A model generated the notes under the pieces. That model was not told the DNA's origin. It saw nothing but the letters and a program-made list of their open reading frames with translations, and made no database searches. 64,000 nt of DNA from Pseudomonas versuta (GTDB taxonomy: Bacteria; Pseudomonadota; Gammaproteobacteria; Pseudomonadales; Pseudomonadaceae), in NCBI RefSeq assembly GCF_001294575.1, contig NZ_CP012676.1, positions 2,604,001 through 2,668,000 on the forward strand. Reading direction: 5' to 3'. Every line of letters begins with the position of its first letter. Positions within the stretch are counted from its first letter, which is position 1. Below, in pieces: positions 1 through 8,194 of the stretch. The position numbers were made by a program, and so were the translations under genes.

Positions 1-33
1 CTGAGTGAGGCCGGGCTCAGCCGGTATGCCTGA
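1..33 (+). other. possible 3' end of a truncated upstream gene
   Basis: Frame 1 is open from the window edge to a TGA at 31-33 and would encode a short tail ending in SRYA. The other two forward frames stop at once. Nothing more can be said from ten residues. An inverted repeat (GTGCGGTG/CACCGCAC) follows near 50-69 but has no T-run. Confidence 0.2.
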
Positions 34-213
34 ACCTGTAGACCGGCTGTGCGGTGCGCTTCACCGCACAATGCCCTGACCCCGCCCGGGTCCGATCCCG
101 GCAACGCGGACCTGCGCCGTCAGGTGCAGCCAAGCTATCGATCCAGTCGACAGCCTGCGCTCAATCCCCTATAAATCTCTTCTCATTCGCTAACACCAAG
201 TCGAACTCTCTGC

Positions 214-690
214 ATGATCACCCCGAAAAAACGTCTCAGCCGATACAATCCCGCCAGCGAGAATTTCAAAAAGGAAGAATTCCCGTTTTACTGGCTTGCT
301 CGTTTGCATGGCCGTTACTCCCAGGCCATGGAAAAAGCCCTGAAGAAAATCGACATGGATATCCCGCGCTGGCGAATCCTGTTCATTCTCAAGGACAACG
401 GCGAATCGAGCATTTCCGAGATTTCCATACATGCGATCGCGAAAATGTCGACCATCACCAAGATTGTCTATCGCATGAAAGCTGACGGCCTGATTGACAC
501 CAACCCGTGCCCCAGCGACGGCCGTGTGACCCAGGTATCCCTGACTGAGACTGGCCGTCAGACCATCGAGAAAATCCAGGTATCCACCAGCGATATCTTC
601 AAGAACAGCTTCAAAGGCCTGACCGAAGCGCAGATCACCCGACTCAACGGCATGCTGGAAACGATCTTCAACAACTTGCCGCAGGATTGA
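214..690 (+). CDS. MarR family transcriptional regulator
   Basis: The 158-residue protein has the size and layout of MarR-type winged-helix regulators: a helical dimerisation segment, a recognition helix around residues 70-90 (AIAKMSTITKIVYRMKADG), a basic wing near SDGRVTQVSLT and a C-terminal helix ending in NNLPQD. MarR proteins usually repress neighbouring operons and release DNA on binding aromatic or phenolic ligands. It converges on the catBCA operon, so a link to aromatic catabolism is plausible but inferred. The ATG at 214 has no strong Shine-Dalgarno sequence. Confidence 0.85.
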   Translation: MITPKKRLSRYNPASENFKKEEFPFYWLARLHGRYSQAMEKALKKIDMDIPRWRILFILKDNGESSISEISIHAIAKMSTITKIVYRMKADGLIDTNPCPSDGRVTQVSLTETGRQTIEKIQVSTSDIFKNSFKGLTEAQITRLNGMLETIFNNLPQD

Positions 691-754
691 TCCCGCTCAG
701 CGCTGGTCAGCCCACCTCCTTGAATCCCATACAGCCCGGCCACTGACCACAACG

Positions 755-792
755 CAAAAAACCACGGGCTAAACCTGAGGTTTATCCCGTGG
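755..792 (-). terminator. Rho-independent terminator of the catBCA operon
   Basis: The arms CCACGGG (762-768) and CCCGTGG (786-792) enclose a second pairing, TAAACC/GGTTTA, around a TGA loop. On the minus strand the stem is followed by six T residues. It lies about 24 bp past the catA stop. It may also serve the convergent marR gene. Confidence 0.8.
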
Positions 793-815
793 CCCGACCC
801 CGTACTTTGACGCGG

Positions 816-1745
816 TCAGTCTTCGAGCGCGCGTACCCGCTCCTGGCGTTGCTGCTCTTGCGGCTGGGCCGAGGCCTGCAAGGTGAAATCGAATTCGATT
901 TCGGCAAACCTGCCGCTGACGCCATGCTCTGCGGCGCGCTGCTGGTCATCGCTGAAACTGATTTTGGCGATCAGCTCGTCACGGGTGGCGTAGGCAAAAT
1001 CGTCATGCAGGTACTGATCACCGTCGAGGTTGATCTGAGTGGTGAGGTGGCGATGATCCGGCGCAGAAATAAAGAAGTGGATATGCGCAGGACGCTGGCC
1101 ATGACGGCCCAGTTGATCGAGCAGGTGCTGGGTCGGACCGTCTGGCGGGCAGCCATAGCCTGACGGCACGATGCTGCGAAAACGGTAACGGCCTTGGGCA
1201 TCGGTGACGATTCGCCGACGCAGGTTGAACTCGGACTGACTGGCATCGAAATAGGAATAGGTGCCGCCCGTGTTAGCGTGCCACACATCCACCACGGCAC
1301 CGGCCAGCGGCTCGCCGGCGGTGTTTTTGACCTGGCCCTGCATGAACAGCTGAACGCCCGGGTCGAGGCCGTCATCCAGTCGTGCTTCGAAGTTGGACAG
1401 TGGCGCACCCGCCACGTACAGCGGGCCTTCGATGGTGCGCGGGGTGCCGCCGGATTTGCCGGCCTGCTCGTCTTCGGCGTCCATCAACAGGTCCAGGTAA
1501 TGCTCCAGCCCGAGGCCTGCCACCAGCAACCCGGCCTCTTGACGCGAGCCCAGGACGTTCAGGTAGTTCACGGCTTTCCAGAACTCTTGCGGAGTCACGG
1601 CGAGGTCTTCGATGATGGTGACCGAATCCCGCAGGATGCGGCTGACCAGGGCTTTGGTCCGCGGATCGCCTGCATCGTTGTGCAGACCGCTGGCCTCATC
1701 GAGAAATTTTTGCGCGCTGGCAGTATGGGAAATCTTGGCGTTCAT
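816..1745 (-). CDS. catA: catechol 1,2-dioxygenase
   Basis: Intradiol dioxygenase that opens catechol to cis,cis-muconate using a non-haem Fe(III) centre in the cytoplasm. The 309-residue length matches CatA. The N-terminal helical dimerisation domain is followed by the beta-sandwich catalytic domain. The four iron ligands are visible as Tyr in GGTYSYFD, Tyr in PSGYGCPPDG and the two His of RPAHIHFF. It is the last gene of a minus-strand catB-catC-catA operon, 51 bp after catC, and ends just before a terminator. Regulation is expected through the divergent catR. Confidence 0.96.
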   Translation of the reverse strand: MNAKISHTASAQKFLDEASGLHNDAGDPRTKALVSRILRDSVTIIEDLAVTPQEFWKAVNYLNVLGSRQEAGLLVAGLGLEHYLDLLMDAEDEQAGKSGGTPRTIEGPLYVAGAPLSNFEARLDDGLDPGVQLFMQGQVKNTAGEPLAGAVVDVWHANTGGTYSYFDASQSEFNLRRRIVTDAQGRYRFRSIVPSGYGCPPDGPTQHLLDQLGRHGQRPAHIHFFISAPDHRHLTTQINLDGDQYLHDDFAYATRDELIAKISFSDDQQRAAEHGVSGRFAEIEFDFTLQASAQPQEQQRQERVRALED

Positions 1746-1796
1746 GGTGTTTCCTCATCTTGTAATTATTGGTGTAACCAACTGAGCAGGCAGGAC

Positions 1797-2087
1797 TCAG
1801 CTGTCGTCCTCACGAATGGACGAAGGATGGCGACACATTGCGTTGACCTCAATCGCCATATACGGATACAGCGGTAGCTGCATAAGGAGGTCGTGTAACT
1901 CCTGGACGCTGTCGACATCGAACACGCTGTAGTTGGCATAGAGCCCGGCGATGCGCCACAGGTGACGCCACTTGCCCTGCTCCTGCAGGCGCTGCGCCAG
2001 GGCTTTTTCGTCAGCCTTGAGCCGGGCAGCGGCTTGCGGGTTCATGTCGACCGGCAGGTTCACGGTCATTTTTACGTGGAACAGCAT
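1797..2087 (-). CDS. catC: muconolactone delta-isomerase
   Basis: Small decameric isomerase that converts (+)-muconolactone to 3-oxoadipate enol-lactone. The protein of 96 residues starts MLFHVKMTVNLP, the characteristic N-terminus of CatC, and contains the conserved WRHLWRIAG and LPLYPYM segments. The start at 2087 was chosen because it matches the family N-terminus and is preceded by AGGAGA. It lies 10 bp after the catB stop, which supports co-transcription. Confidence 0.95.
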   Translation of the reverse strand: MLFHVKMTVNLPVDMNPQAAARLKADEKALAQRLQEQGKWRHLWRIAGLYANYSVFDVDSVQELHDLLMQLPLYPYMAIEVNAMCRHPSSIREDDS

Positions 2088-2097
2088 GCGGCTCTCC

Positions 2098-3246
2098 TTA
2101 GACTGGATGGATGGCAGTGGACGTTTTGTCGCGACGGAAAAACGCCAGGCGCTCTTCATCGAGGGTCAGGCCCAGGCCCGGGGTATGTGGAACGTGAAGC
2201 TCGAAATCGCGGTACACCAGCGGCTCGCTGAGAATGTCTTCGGTCAGCAACAACGGCCCGAACAGCTCGGTGTCCCAGGCCAGCCTGTCAAGGGTGATAA
2301 AGGCATGGGCTGAAGCCAGAGTACCGATACCGCCTTCCAGCATGGTGCCACCGTACAGGCTGATACCCGCGGCCTGCGCAATGGCTGCGGTTCGCAGCAC
2401 GGCCCGGGGGCCGCCGTTTTTGGCGATCTTGAGGGCGAAAATGGAAGCCGCCCCTTCACGTGCCAGATTAAACGCATCCTCCACCGATTCGATGGATTCG
2501 TCAGCCATGATCGGCGCCGGGCTCATGGCGTTAAGGCGCACCATACCCGTGCGGTTGTTGCGCGAGATGGGCTGCTCGATCAGGTCGATCCCGTTAGCCC
2601 CCAAAATCCGGCACGCGCGCACAGCAACAGACTCGTCCCAGGCCTGATTGACATCGACCCGCACGCTGGCGCGATCACCCAAGGCTTTTTTGATGGCAAT
2701 CACGTGTGCCAGATCGCGGCTGACTTCACCGGCGCCAATTTTCAGCTTGAAGATGCGATGACGGCGCAGGTCGAGCATTTTTTCTGCTTCGGCGATGTCT
2801 TTTGCGGTGTCGCCACTGGCCAGGGTCCACGCCACCGGCAGCGCATCACGGACCCGACCGCCCAGCAGTTCACTGACCGCCAGGCCCAGGCGTTTGCCCT
2901 GGGCATCGAGCAGTGCCGTTTCAATACCTGATTTGGCAAAAGTGTTGCCACGAATGCTGCGTTCCAGCCTCAGCATCGCGGCATTGACGTTGCTGCTGTC
3001 CTGACCCAGCAGCAGTGGCGCGAAGTGACAGTCGATGTTGGTTTTGATGCTGTCCGGACTTTCGTTGCCGTAGGCCAGGCCACCGATGGTGGTAGATTCG
3101 CCAATCCCTTCAATACCGTCGGCGCAACGCACACGAATCAGGACCAGGGTCTGGTTCTGCATCGTGTGCATCGCCAGTTTGTGCGGGCGTATGGTCGGCA
3201 AATCGACGATGATCGTCTCGATCGATTCAATGGCTGTTGCAAGCAT
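2098..3246 (-). CDS. catB: muconate cycloisomerase I
   Basis: Enolase-superfamily lactonising enzyme that turns cis,cis-muconate into (+)-muconolactone with Mn2+. The C-terminal barrel shows the KLKIG lysine motif, the metal ligands in RVDVNQAWD, LIEQPI and MADES, and a conserved closing segment. The start at Met (MLATAIES, 3246) gives 382 residues. An upstream ATG would add 22 residues running into the CatR-binding region and is less likely. It is the first gene of catBCA and is divergent from catR. Confidence 0.95.
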   Translation of the reverse strand: MLATAIESIETIIVDLPTIRPHKLAMHTMQNQTLVLIRVRCADGIEGIGESTTIGGLAYGNESPDSIKTNIDCHFAPLLLGQDSSNVNAAMLRLERSIRGNTFAKSGIETALLDAQGKRLGLAVSELLGGRVRDALPVAWTLASGDTAKDIAEAEKMLDLRRHRIFKLKIGAGEVSRDLAHVIAIKKALGDRASVRVDVNQAWDESVAVRACRILGANGIDLIEQPISRNNRTGMVRLNAMSPAPIMADESIESVEDAFNLAREGAASIFALKIAKNGGPRAVLRTAAIAQAAGISLYGGTMLEGGIGTLASAHAFITLDRLAWDTELFGPLLLTEDILSEPLVYRDFELHVPHTPGLGLTLDEERLAFFRRDKTSTAIHPV

Positions 3247-3307
3247 GTCTATACCCGTCAGGTTCTTGAAATTCTGGTACTGATTCTGGTGCGCCTTTTT
3301 TCGCGAT

Positions 3308-3347
3308 ACCAATATAGAATTGGTCTAGCTTGATACCTGTAGGGTAT
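3308..3347. promoter_or_regulatory. two LysR-type boxes, candidate CatR sites in the catB-catR intergenic region
   Basis: Two perfect inverted repeats with the T-N11-A layout lie between the divergent genes: ACCAAT-N5-ATTGGT at 3308-3324 and ATACC-N5-GGTAT at 3333-3347. Their centres are about 24 bp apart, roughly two helical turns. CatR is known to bind adjacent repression and activation sites with cis,cis-muconate as inducer. The catR-proximal copy would be the high-affinity site and the catB-proximal copy the activation site. The assignment to CatR is inferred. Confidence 0.7.
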
Positions 3348-3370
3348 GAAAACTGCTTCTGGAGACTCCG

Positions 3371-4255
3371 ATGGAATTGCGTCATTTGCGGTATTTTCAG
3401 GTGGTGGCTCAAACGCTTAACTTCACCCGGGCGGCCGAGTTGCTGCACATTGCCCAGCCGCCGCTGAGCCGTCAGATCCAGCAACTGGAGGACGAGCTGG
3501 GGGTGTTGCTGCTCGAACGTAGCCGGCCGCTGAAGCTCACGGATGCCGGGCGGTTTTTTTACGAGCACAGCACTGCCCTGCTCGAACAATTGAACAAGGT
3601 TTGCGATAACACCCGACGCATCGGCTCAGGCGAAAAAACCTGGCTGGGGATCGGCTTTGCGCCGTCGACCCTGTATGGCGTGCTGCCGGAGCTGATTCGC
3701 CGCCTGCGCAGTGGCAAGTCTGTGGAGCTCGAACTCGGGCTTTCGGAAATGACCACGTTGCAGCAGGTACAAGCGCTCAAGGCCGGGCGCATTGACATAG
3801 GTTTCGGCCGTATCCACATCGCCGACCCGGCCATCGTCCAGACCGTACTCACCGAAGACCGCTTGGTCGCAGCCCTGCCTGCCGGGCATAGACTGCTGGC
3901 AGGCCCCATCAGCCTGCGTGAACTGGCGAAGGAGCCCTTCGTGCTGTACCCGGTGAACCCGCGGCCCAGTTATGCCGACCATGTGATAGCGCTGTTCGAC
4001 TCCTATGGCGTCAACATCCATGTCGCGCAATGGACCAACGAATTGCAGACAGCCATCGGCCTGGTGGGCGCGGGCATGGGGGTGACCCTGGTACCGGCCT
4101 CGGTGCAATTGCTGCACCGCGACGACATCGGGTTTACCCCGCTGCTGGAAGACAACGCGACCTCGCCGATCATCCTCAGCCAAAGGGTTGGCGACGTATC
4201 GCCCGGGCTCAACCATTGCTTGCAGGTGATTGATGAACTGCTGCCGCGGACCTGA
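3371..4255 (+). CDS. catR: LysR-type regulator of the catechol operon
   Basis: The 294-residue protein begins MELRHLRYFQVVAQ, with the LysR helix-turn-helix in residues 1-60 (FTRAAELLHIAQPPLSRQI) and a periplasmic-binding-fold effector domain after residue 90. CatR activates catBCA in response to cis,cis-muconate and represses its own gene. Divergent placement beside catB is the standard pseudomonad arrangement. The ATG is preceded by CTGGAGA. BenM or CbnR-type paralogues look similar, but the gene context favours CatR. Confidence 0.9.
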   Translation: MELRHLRYFQVVAQTLNFTRAAELLHIAQPPLSRQIQQLEDELGVLLLERSRPLKLTDAGRFFYEHSTALLEQLNKVCDNTRRIGSGEKTWLGIGFAPSTLYGVLPELIRRLRSGKSVELELGLSEMTTLQQVQALKAGRIDIGFGRIHIADPAIVQTVLTEDRLVAALPAGHRLLAGPISLRELAKEPFVLYPVNPRPSYADHVIALFDSYGVNIHVAQWTNELQTAIGLVGAGMGVTLVPASVQLLHRDDIGFTPLLEDNATSPIILSQRVGDVSPGLNHCLQVIDELLPRT

Positions 4256-4640
4256 TGCGGCGCACTCCGGGGTATGGAGGGAGGATGCAATTGAGCGCTG
4301 CCGGTTACCCTTACCTGTCTGACCAACGCTTCTGAGCATCCTGGCCCGAAGGCACATGCCATTGCAGAGACGCTCAATTACACAGAAGACGCAATAGGAT
4401 CTTTTGCGCAATAACTTATTACCCCATGAGCCCGGAGAATAAATGTTCTAACAGCTCCACTTGCTTTAAAGAGACAACAAAACCAGACAATTCTTAAAAC
4501 TTTCCCCCGTACAGCCTAATACTGCGAACGACCGAAAGCAGGACGCCGGTTTTTTAGGATAATTCTCAACGCAATGTGTATTCCCATGCGGCAAGATCAA
4601 GAACTACAACATTTAAATATCAAGGAAGAGTCAAGATCCC
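4256..4640. other. intergenic region without a recognisable gene
   Basis: No convincing coding frame was found. The right half is AT-rich and should hold the promoter of the isocyanide synthase gene, whose ATG is preceded by AAGGAAGAG. No terminator was clear. Confidence 0.5.
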
Positions 4641-6497
4641 ATGAACACTTGCGCCTTAGAAACCCTGTCCGACACCCTGTTCGGCATTCTGTATGAAACG
4701 CTCCTGCTAAATAGAAAACCCTCCACTTATGGCGCGACACTTCTCAAACAGCAAGTGTCGAAAAGTGTGACTGACAATGAGCCTTTACGCTTTCTTCTGC
4801 CGGCGTTCCCCTGCAAAAGCATCAGCCCGGAAAAATGCCTCTCCCCCAGACTGGACATGGCGGAATGGATAGCCGTAAAAAAGATAGTCTCGACCATACG
4901 CACAATAGAAGCGTTGTATGAGCCCGGGGTGGAGTTTATTATTTTTTCGGACTTTCACACGTTCTCGAAATATATATCGGTAGAGCCGACCCGTTATTAT
5001 GACTACCGCAAAGACTTGGAGGCGATTGTCCGCGAGTTCAATTGCGAGGGCGCCTTGCACGTCAAGTCTTTATCAGACTATGAAGATTTCGCCACCTACG
5101 CCGATGATGAGCAAATCGAGGTGTTGAGAACACGCTACGGCGACGGCGCTTACGAAAACACCCTGGCGAGCATGATCGCCACCGACAGCGATACCCATAA
5201 AAAATATACCGCGCTGAAAAAATTCATGCGCGACGACCAGAAGCTGCTGATTGAGGGGCTGAGCAAGACCCAAAGAAACAACAGAGTGGCAGAGATTGCC
5301 CGCGGCATGATGATCCAGGGCGTTGCGCTGGATCGTTTCCTTTGCAAGGTCTTCCCCCTTCACATCCGCCTCAGCATTCACCATCACCCTGATGACAGCG
5401 CAAAACACACGGTCCAGTTTTTTGACCGGGGAACATTCAAGACCCCCTGGCATAACTGCATGACCTTTGTAGCGAGTACCGGAAAGTACCGGGCCGAGAA
5501 ACTCAGGCTGGCGGCCCTTAGAGAAGCGGACAGTCACAGTGTTATTGCACCGGTCTATTTTGATAACAGACAGTGGCTACTGCTGGACTTGCCCGTTTCC
5601 CGGCCGAACGCAAAAAAAGCGTTAAAACACATCACCTTCTCACTGCGAAAAAGCAATTGCGGTCTGCTCATCGAAAGCGCTGACCAAGGGTTGGATGTCT
5701 CTGTATTTGACAACACTGCAATCAGCCACCTGTTGAACGAGTTCGGCATATTGATATTCCGCGGTTTCAGGCCGTTTGCAGACATTGACAGTCTTGAATC
5801 CTGGTATTCCCAGCGCGGGGATTTTCTTAAATGGAGTTTTGGGGCCACCCACATTGTGAAAGCAGAGCGCGAGGGTGATTCATATAGTTCATCTGTCACC
5901 TCAGAAGAGGCTTTGCCCTTTCACTGGGACATGGTCTCCCCGCCTCCTTACATGGGCATAGATCAATCCACCCACCCGTATCACACGTACACGCCCAAGG
6001 AGTTTTTATTGTACTGCAAGTCCAATGAAACCCTGGAAGGCGGGCTAAGCACCTTGATTGACTGCACTATGGCGCCATTGACCCTCCATGGAAAAACCAG
6101 AAAGGCACTGCGTGAAACAACCCTGTCTTATCGAACCAGATTTTCATATTTTGGAGGCGTAGAAAGAACTTACCCCCTGCTCATGGAGGCCCCCGGAACA
6201 AAGAAAGAAGTTTTGCGCTGGTGGCAGATCTGGGATGAAGAAAATCATCCCGGCAGCGTGCAGTTCAATTATTCCAGAATCTCGCAGTCGTCCACTTACG
6301 AAGACATGACCGCCCTGGAACTGGACCTCACTGAGATTGCCACCCAGAGTGCCAATCATTTCACCGTTGAATTCAAGACCGGCGATATCACTTTAATCAA
6401 CAACCACACCATGCTGCATGGTCGAACGGCCTTTAAAGGTCACCGTGAGCTTTGGCGCATTCAGCTACAACCGGAACACCGGGCCAAGCCCCAATAA
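4641..6497 (+). CDS. fused isocyanide (isonitrile) synthase and Fe(II)/2-oxoglutarate oxygenase
   Basis: Two enzymes are joined in one 618-residue chain. Residues 1 to about 330 resemble the DIT1/PvcA/IsnA isocyanide synthases, which convert the amino group of Tyr or Trp to an isonitrile using ribulose 5-phosphate. Visible landmarks are LPAFPCKS (53-60), FIIFSDFHTFSKYI (99-112), FPLHIRLSIHHH (238-249) and TPWH (268-271). Residues from about 350 resemble TauD/PvcB oxygenases, with the iron triad His428-x-Asp430 and His593 and the 2-oxoglutarate Arg606. In most bacteria these are separate genes (pvcA/pvcB, isnA/isnB). The DNA is richer in A+T than the cat genes, suggesting transfer. The amino-acid substrate cannot be read from the sequence. 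Confidence 0.85.
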   Translation: MNTCALETLSDTLFGILYETLLLNRKPSTYGATLLKQQVSKSVTDNEPLRFLLPAFPCKSISPEKCLSPRLDMAEWIAVKKIVSTIRTIEALYEPGVEFIIFSDFHTFSKYISVEPTRYYDYRKDLEAIVREFNCEGALHVKSLSDYEDFATYADDEQIEVLRTRYGDGAYENTLASMIATDSDTHKKYTALKKFMRDDQKLLIEGLSKTQRNNRVAEIARGMMIQGVALDRFLCKVFPLHIRLSIHHHPDDSAKHTVQFFDRGTFKTPWHNCMTFVASTGKYRAEKLRLAALREADSHSVIAPVYFDNRQWLLLDLPVSRPNAKKALKHITFSLRKSNCGLLIESADQGLDVSVFDNTAISHLLNEFGILIFRGFRPFADIDSLESWYSQRGDFLKWSFGATHIVKAEREGDSYSSSVTSEEALPFHWDMVSPPPYMGIDQSTHPYHTYTPKEFLLYCKSNETLEGGLSTLIDCTMAPLTLHGKTRKALRETTLSYRTRFSYFGGVERTYPLLMEAPGTKKEVLRWWQIWDEENHPGSVQFNYSRISQSSTYEDMTALELDLTEIATQSANHFTVEFKTGDITLINNHTMLHGRTAFKGHRELWRIQLQPEHRAKPQ

Positions 6498-6693
6498 CTC
6501 CAGCGGGCAATACGCCGATAGCGGGCGCCGGAGCGCCCGTGTCGGTCGCCAGGCCTTTTGCGCTCATCACCCGGGCCAGGGGCGCAGATGTTACTCCGGG
6601 CAGGCAACGCTTTGTGGGGCGGGTGGCTGGACTTGATGTGAGAAGCGCTTAACATGTCGCGCTCAATACGCCCCTTCAAGGAAGACGCTACTC

Positions 6694-6972
6694 ATGAACA
6701 AGGCGCTCTATTCGCTTCGCCTGGCGGCCTCACTCCCGCTCTACGCCGTCGCCATTCTGATATGGATCGAAGTTACGAAAACCATAGTCAAGTCTGCGGT
6801 GCTGGTGTTTACCGTGTATTTGACATCCTATCGATTCGGAGAGGTGCTGGGCGTCTGGATATTTTGCGTACTCGCGGCAGTCATTGCCTACGGCGTGTGG
6901 TTGCTTGGAAGATACGTGCGCACCTCACACTTCAGAACCAAACCAAAGCCCTCGTCGACCGATCTGCCTTGA
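6694..6972 (+). CDS. small two-segment membrane protein, unknown function
   Basis: The 92-residue product has two hydrophobic stretches, about residues 9-45 and 50-72, followed by a basic, Thr/Pro-rich tail, so it should sit in the inner membrane. The ATG has a good AAGGAAG sequence 9 bp upstream. No family was recognised. It lies 196 bp after the isocyanide synthase gene on the same strand and might be co-expressed with it, but this is inference. Confidence 0.55.
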   Translation: MNKALYSLRLAASLPLYAVAILIWIEVTKTIVKSAVLVFTVYLTSYRFGEVLGVWIFCVLAAVIAYGVWLLGRYVRTSHFRTKPKPSSTDLP

Positions 6973-7384
6973 TCTCGGCACCTGCTGCCCTGCAACAGCG
7001 CCCTGACGTTCATTGGTTCAGATGGCGAGATCCGTGGCGCAGAATTTGAGCAGGCGGCCCGATACCACAGAACGACCTGTCGCCAGCCGTGTATGTCAGA
7101 CCAGCAATTCCCACTGGCAATTGCAGCCTCATTCTGATCCTGGCTCGATCTAATCAGGCCAATGCACAAACGCTGCGATCAGCTGGAGTCCTTCAGAGGG
7201 CTGGACCTGAAGGCTCTCATCTACAGGGCTTGCCCCCCACTACCGATTCACTTATTACCGACTCTCTGCGTAAAGAGTTCATATAGATTGCCTGTTTGCC
7301 ATAACGATTACGTCGACTCTATTGAGTCAGCAGGCCCAGAGCCTCTACCGTCGCTGCTTACCCCAACAGCCGTAGGAAGTTATC
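6973..7384. other. gene-poor stretch
   Basis: Short open frames overlap on both strands here but none has a good ribosome-binding site or a recognisable protein. Nothing functional was identified, apart from AGGAAG just before the GTG at 7385. Confidence 0.4.
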
Positions 7385-7501
7385 GTGGAAAGTTCAACTT
7401 TAGGCATGCTTGTGCTGTCAATGATTGCGCTATTCGGCACTGCCGCGTTTTGCTTCGAGCACCTCTCTACCCGCAGCGAAAAGAAAAAGAAAACCAAATA
7501 A
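7385..7501 (+). CDS. possible 38-residue single-span membrane peptide
   Basis: A GTG start preceded by AGGAAG opens a 38-codon frame with one hydrophobic helix (LGMLVLSMIALFGTAAFCF) and a strongly basic tail (SEKKKKTK). That is the typical layout of small inner-membrane proteins. A large hairpin begins three bases after its stop. No family was recognised, and a chance frame cannot be excluded. Confidence 0.4.
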   Translation: MESSTLGMLVLSMIALFGTAAFCFEHLSTRSEKKKKTK

Positions 7502-7503
7502 AC

Positions 7504-7549
7504 GGGTTATCAACATCCGTTGAACCCCTGATTGTTCAAGGGATAACCC
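7504..7549. other. nested two-stem hairpin
   Basis: GGGTTATC (7504-7511) pairs with GATAACCC (7542-7549). Inside it TTGAAC (7520-7525) pairs with GTTCAA (7534-7539) around an 8-nt loop. It immediately follows the small frame ending at 7501. There is a CCCTTTTTT stretch about 15 bases later, so it may act in termination or RNA stability. Confidence 0.5.
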
Positions 7550-7639
7550 AGCAACGGGCTCTCCCTTTTTTCGTGCGCACGGCCTGAATTTTTCTATATA
7601 CCGTCTTTCTATATAGCGTCTTAATACCGCTTCGCCCGA

Positions 7640-7780
7640 TCAATCCCCGAACTTGATACTCCAGCGATTAACCTCGCCGCGTCCGCCGTGGGGCTCGGCG
7701 ATATCGATAACTTCCGGGTCGACTTCACCCGCACCACCCCGATATTCAAGAGGGTTGGCAGCCGTTACCGGGCTGTGATT
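7640..7780 (-). pseudogene. probable C-terminal remnant of a lost gene
   Basis: A minus-strand frame of about 46 codons has no start but reads like a genuine protein C-terminus, including PLEYRGGAGEVDPEVIDIAE and ending VNRWSIKFGD. It is GC-rich, with pseudomonad codon use, while the flanking DNA is AT-rich and non-coding. The frame is closed upstream by a stop near 7783. I do not recognise the parent family. Confidence 0.35.
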
Positions 7781-8194
7781 TCAATATTTAAAAAGCCCAT
7801 GGCAGCAACTTTCCCTGTCGCAATCTATACGTGTTAGTTCTTTGTAAAAAACAATAAAGTTATGTAATACCCCGCACCCTGTCGCAATTCCCCTATATCA
7901 TTATTTGACCCGTGCTCGGTGGCTACGCCCAGCCGCAGCGACCCCCCCAGGAAAATACACAAATGATAACATTTCCCTTCTTGCACCTCTATATAACCAC
8001 GCTTAAAATTCCGCCCCCTCGACCGCTCAAGACAAACTAATAAGTGTGACTCAACTGTTGCTTTCATAGCCTCTCACTGCAGACGGCTTGTAAAGCCATA
8101 CAACCCGTCATTATTAGATTCAGGGACGAAATACTTCGCGACCGGGCCTCACTTCAAATACTTTTTCACTCCACAGATAACCCGGTAAATACCT
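7781..8194. other. AT-rich non-coding stretch upstream of the glycosyltransferase-like gene
   Basis: No convincing gene was seen. Poly-A/T tracts (7840-7870) and a lower G+C content than the flanks suggest acquired DNA. It should contain the promoter of the gene at 8195. Confidence 0.4.

Noticed and set aside
816..1163. Long open frames on the plus strand across catA and catB (for example 1194-1877)
   Set aside because: They lie opposite well-conserved catA/catC/catB coding sequence, have no ribosome-binding sites and are typical high-GC antisense frames.
7834..8067. 77-codon minus-strand frame upstream of the glycosyltransferase-like gene
   Set aside because: No start signal, AT-rich context and no protein-like composition; it overlaps the probable promoter region.
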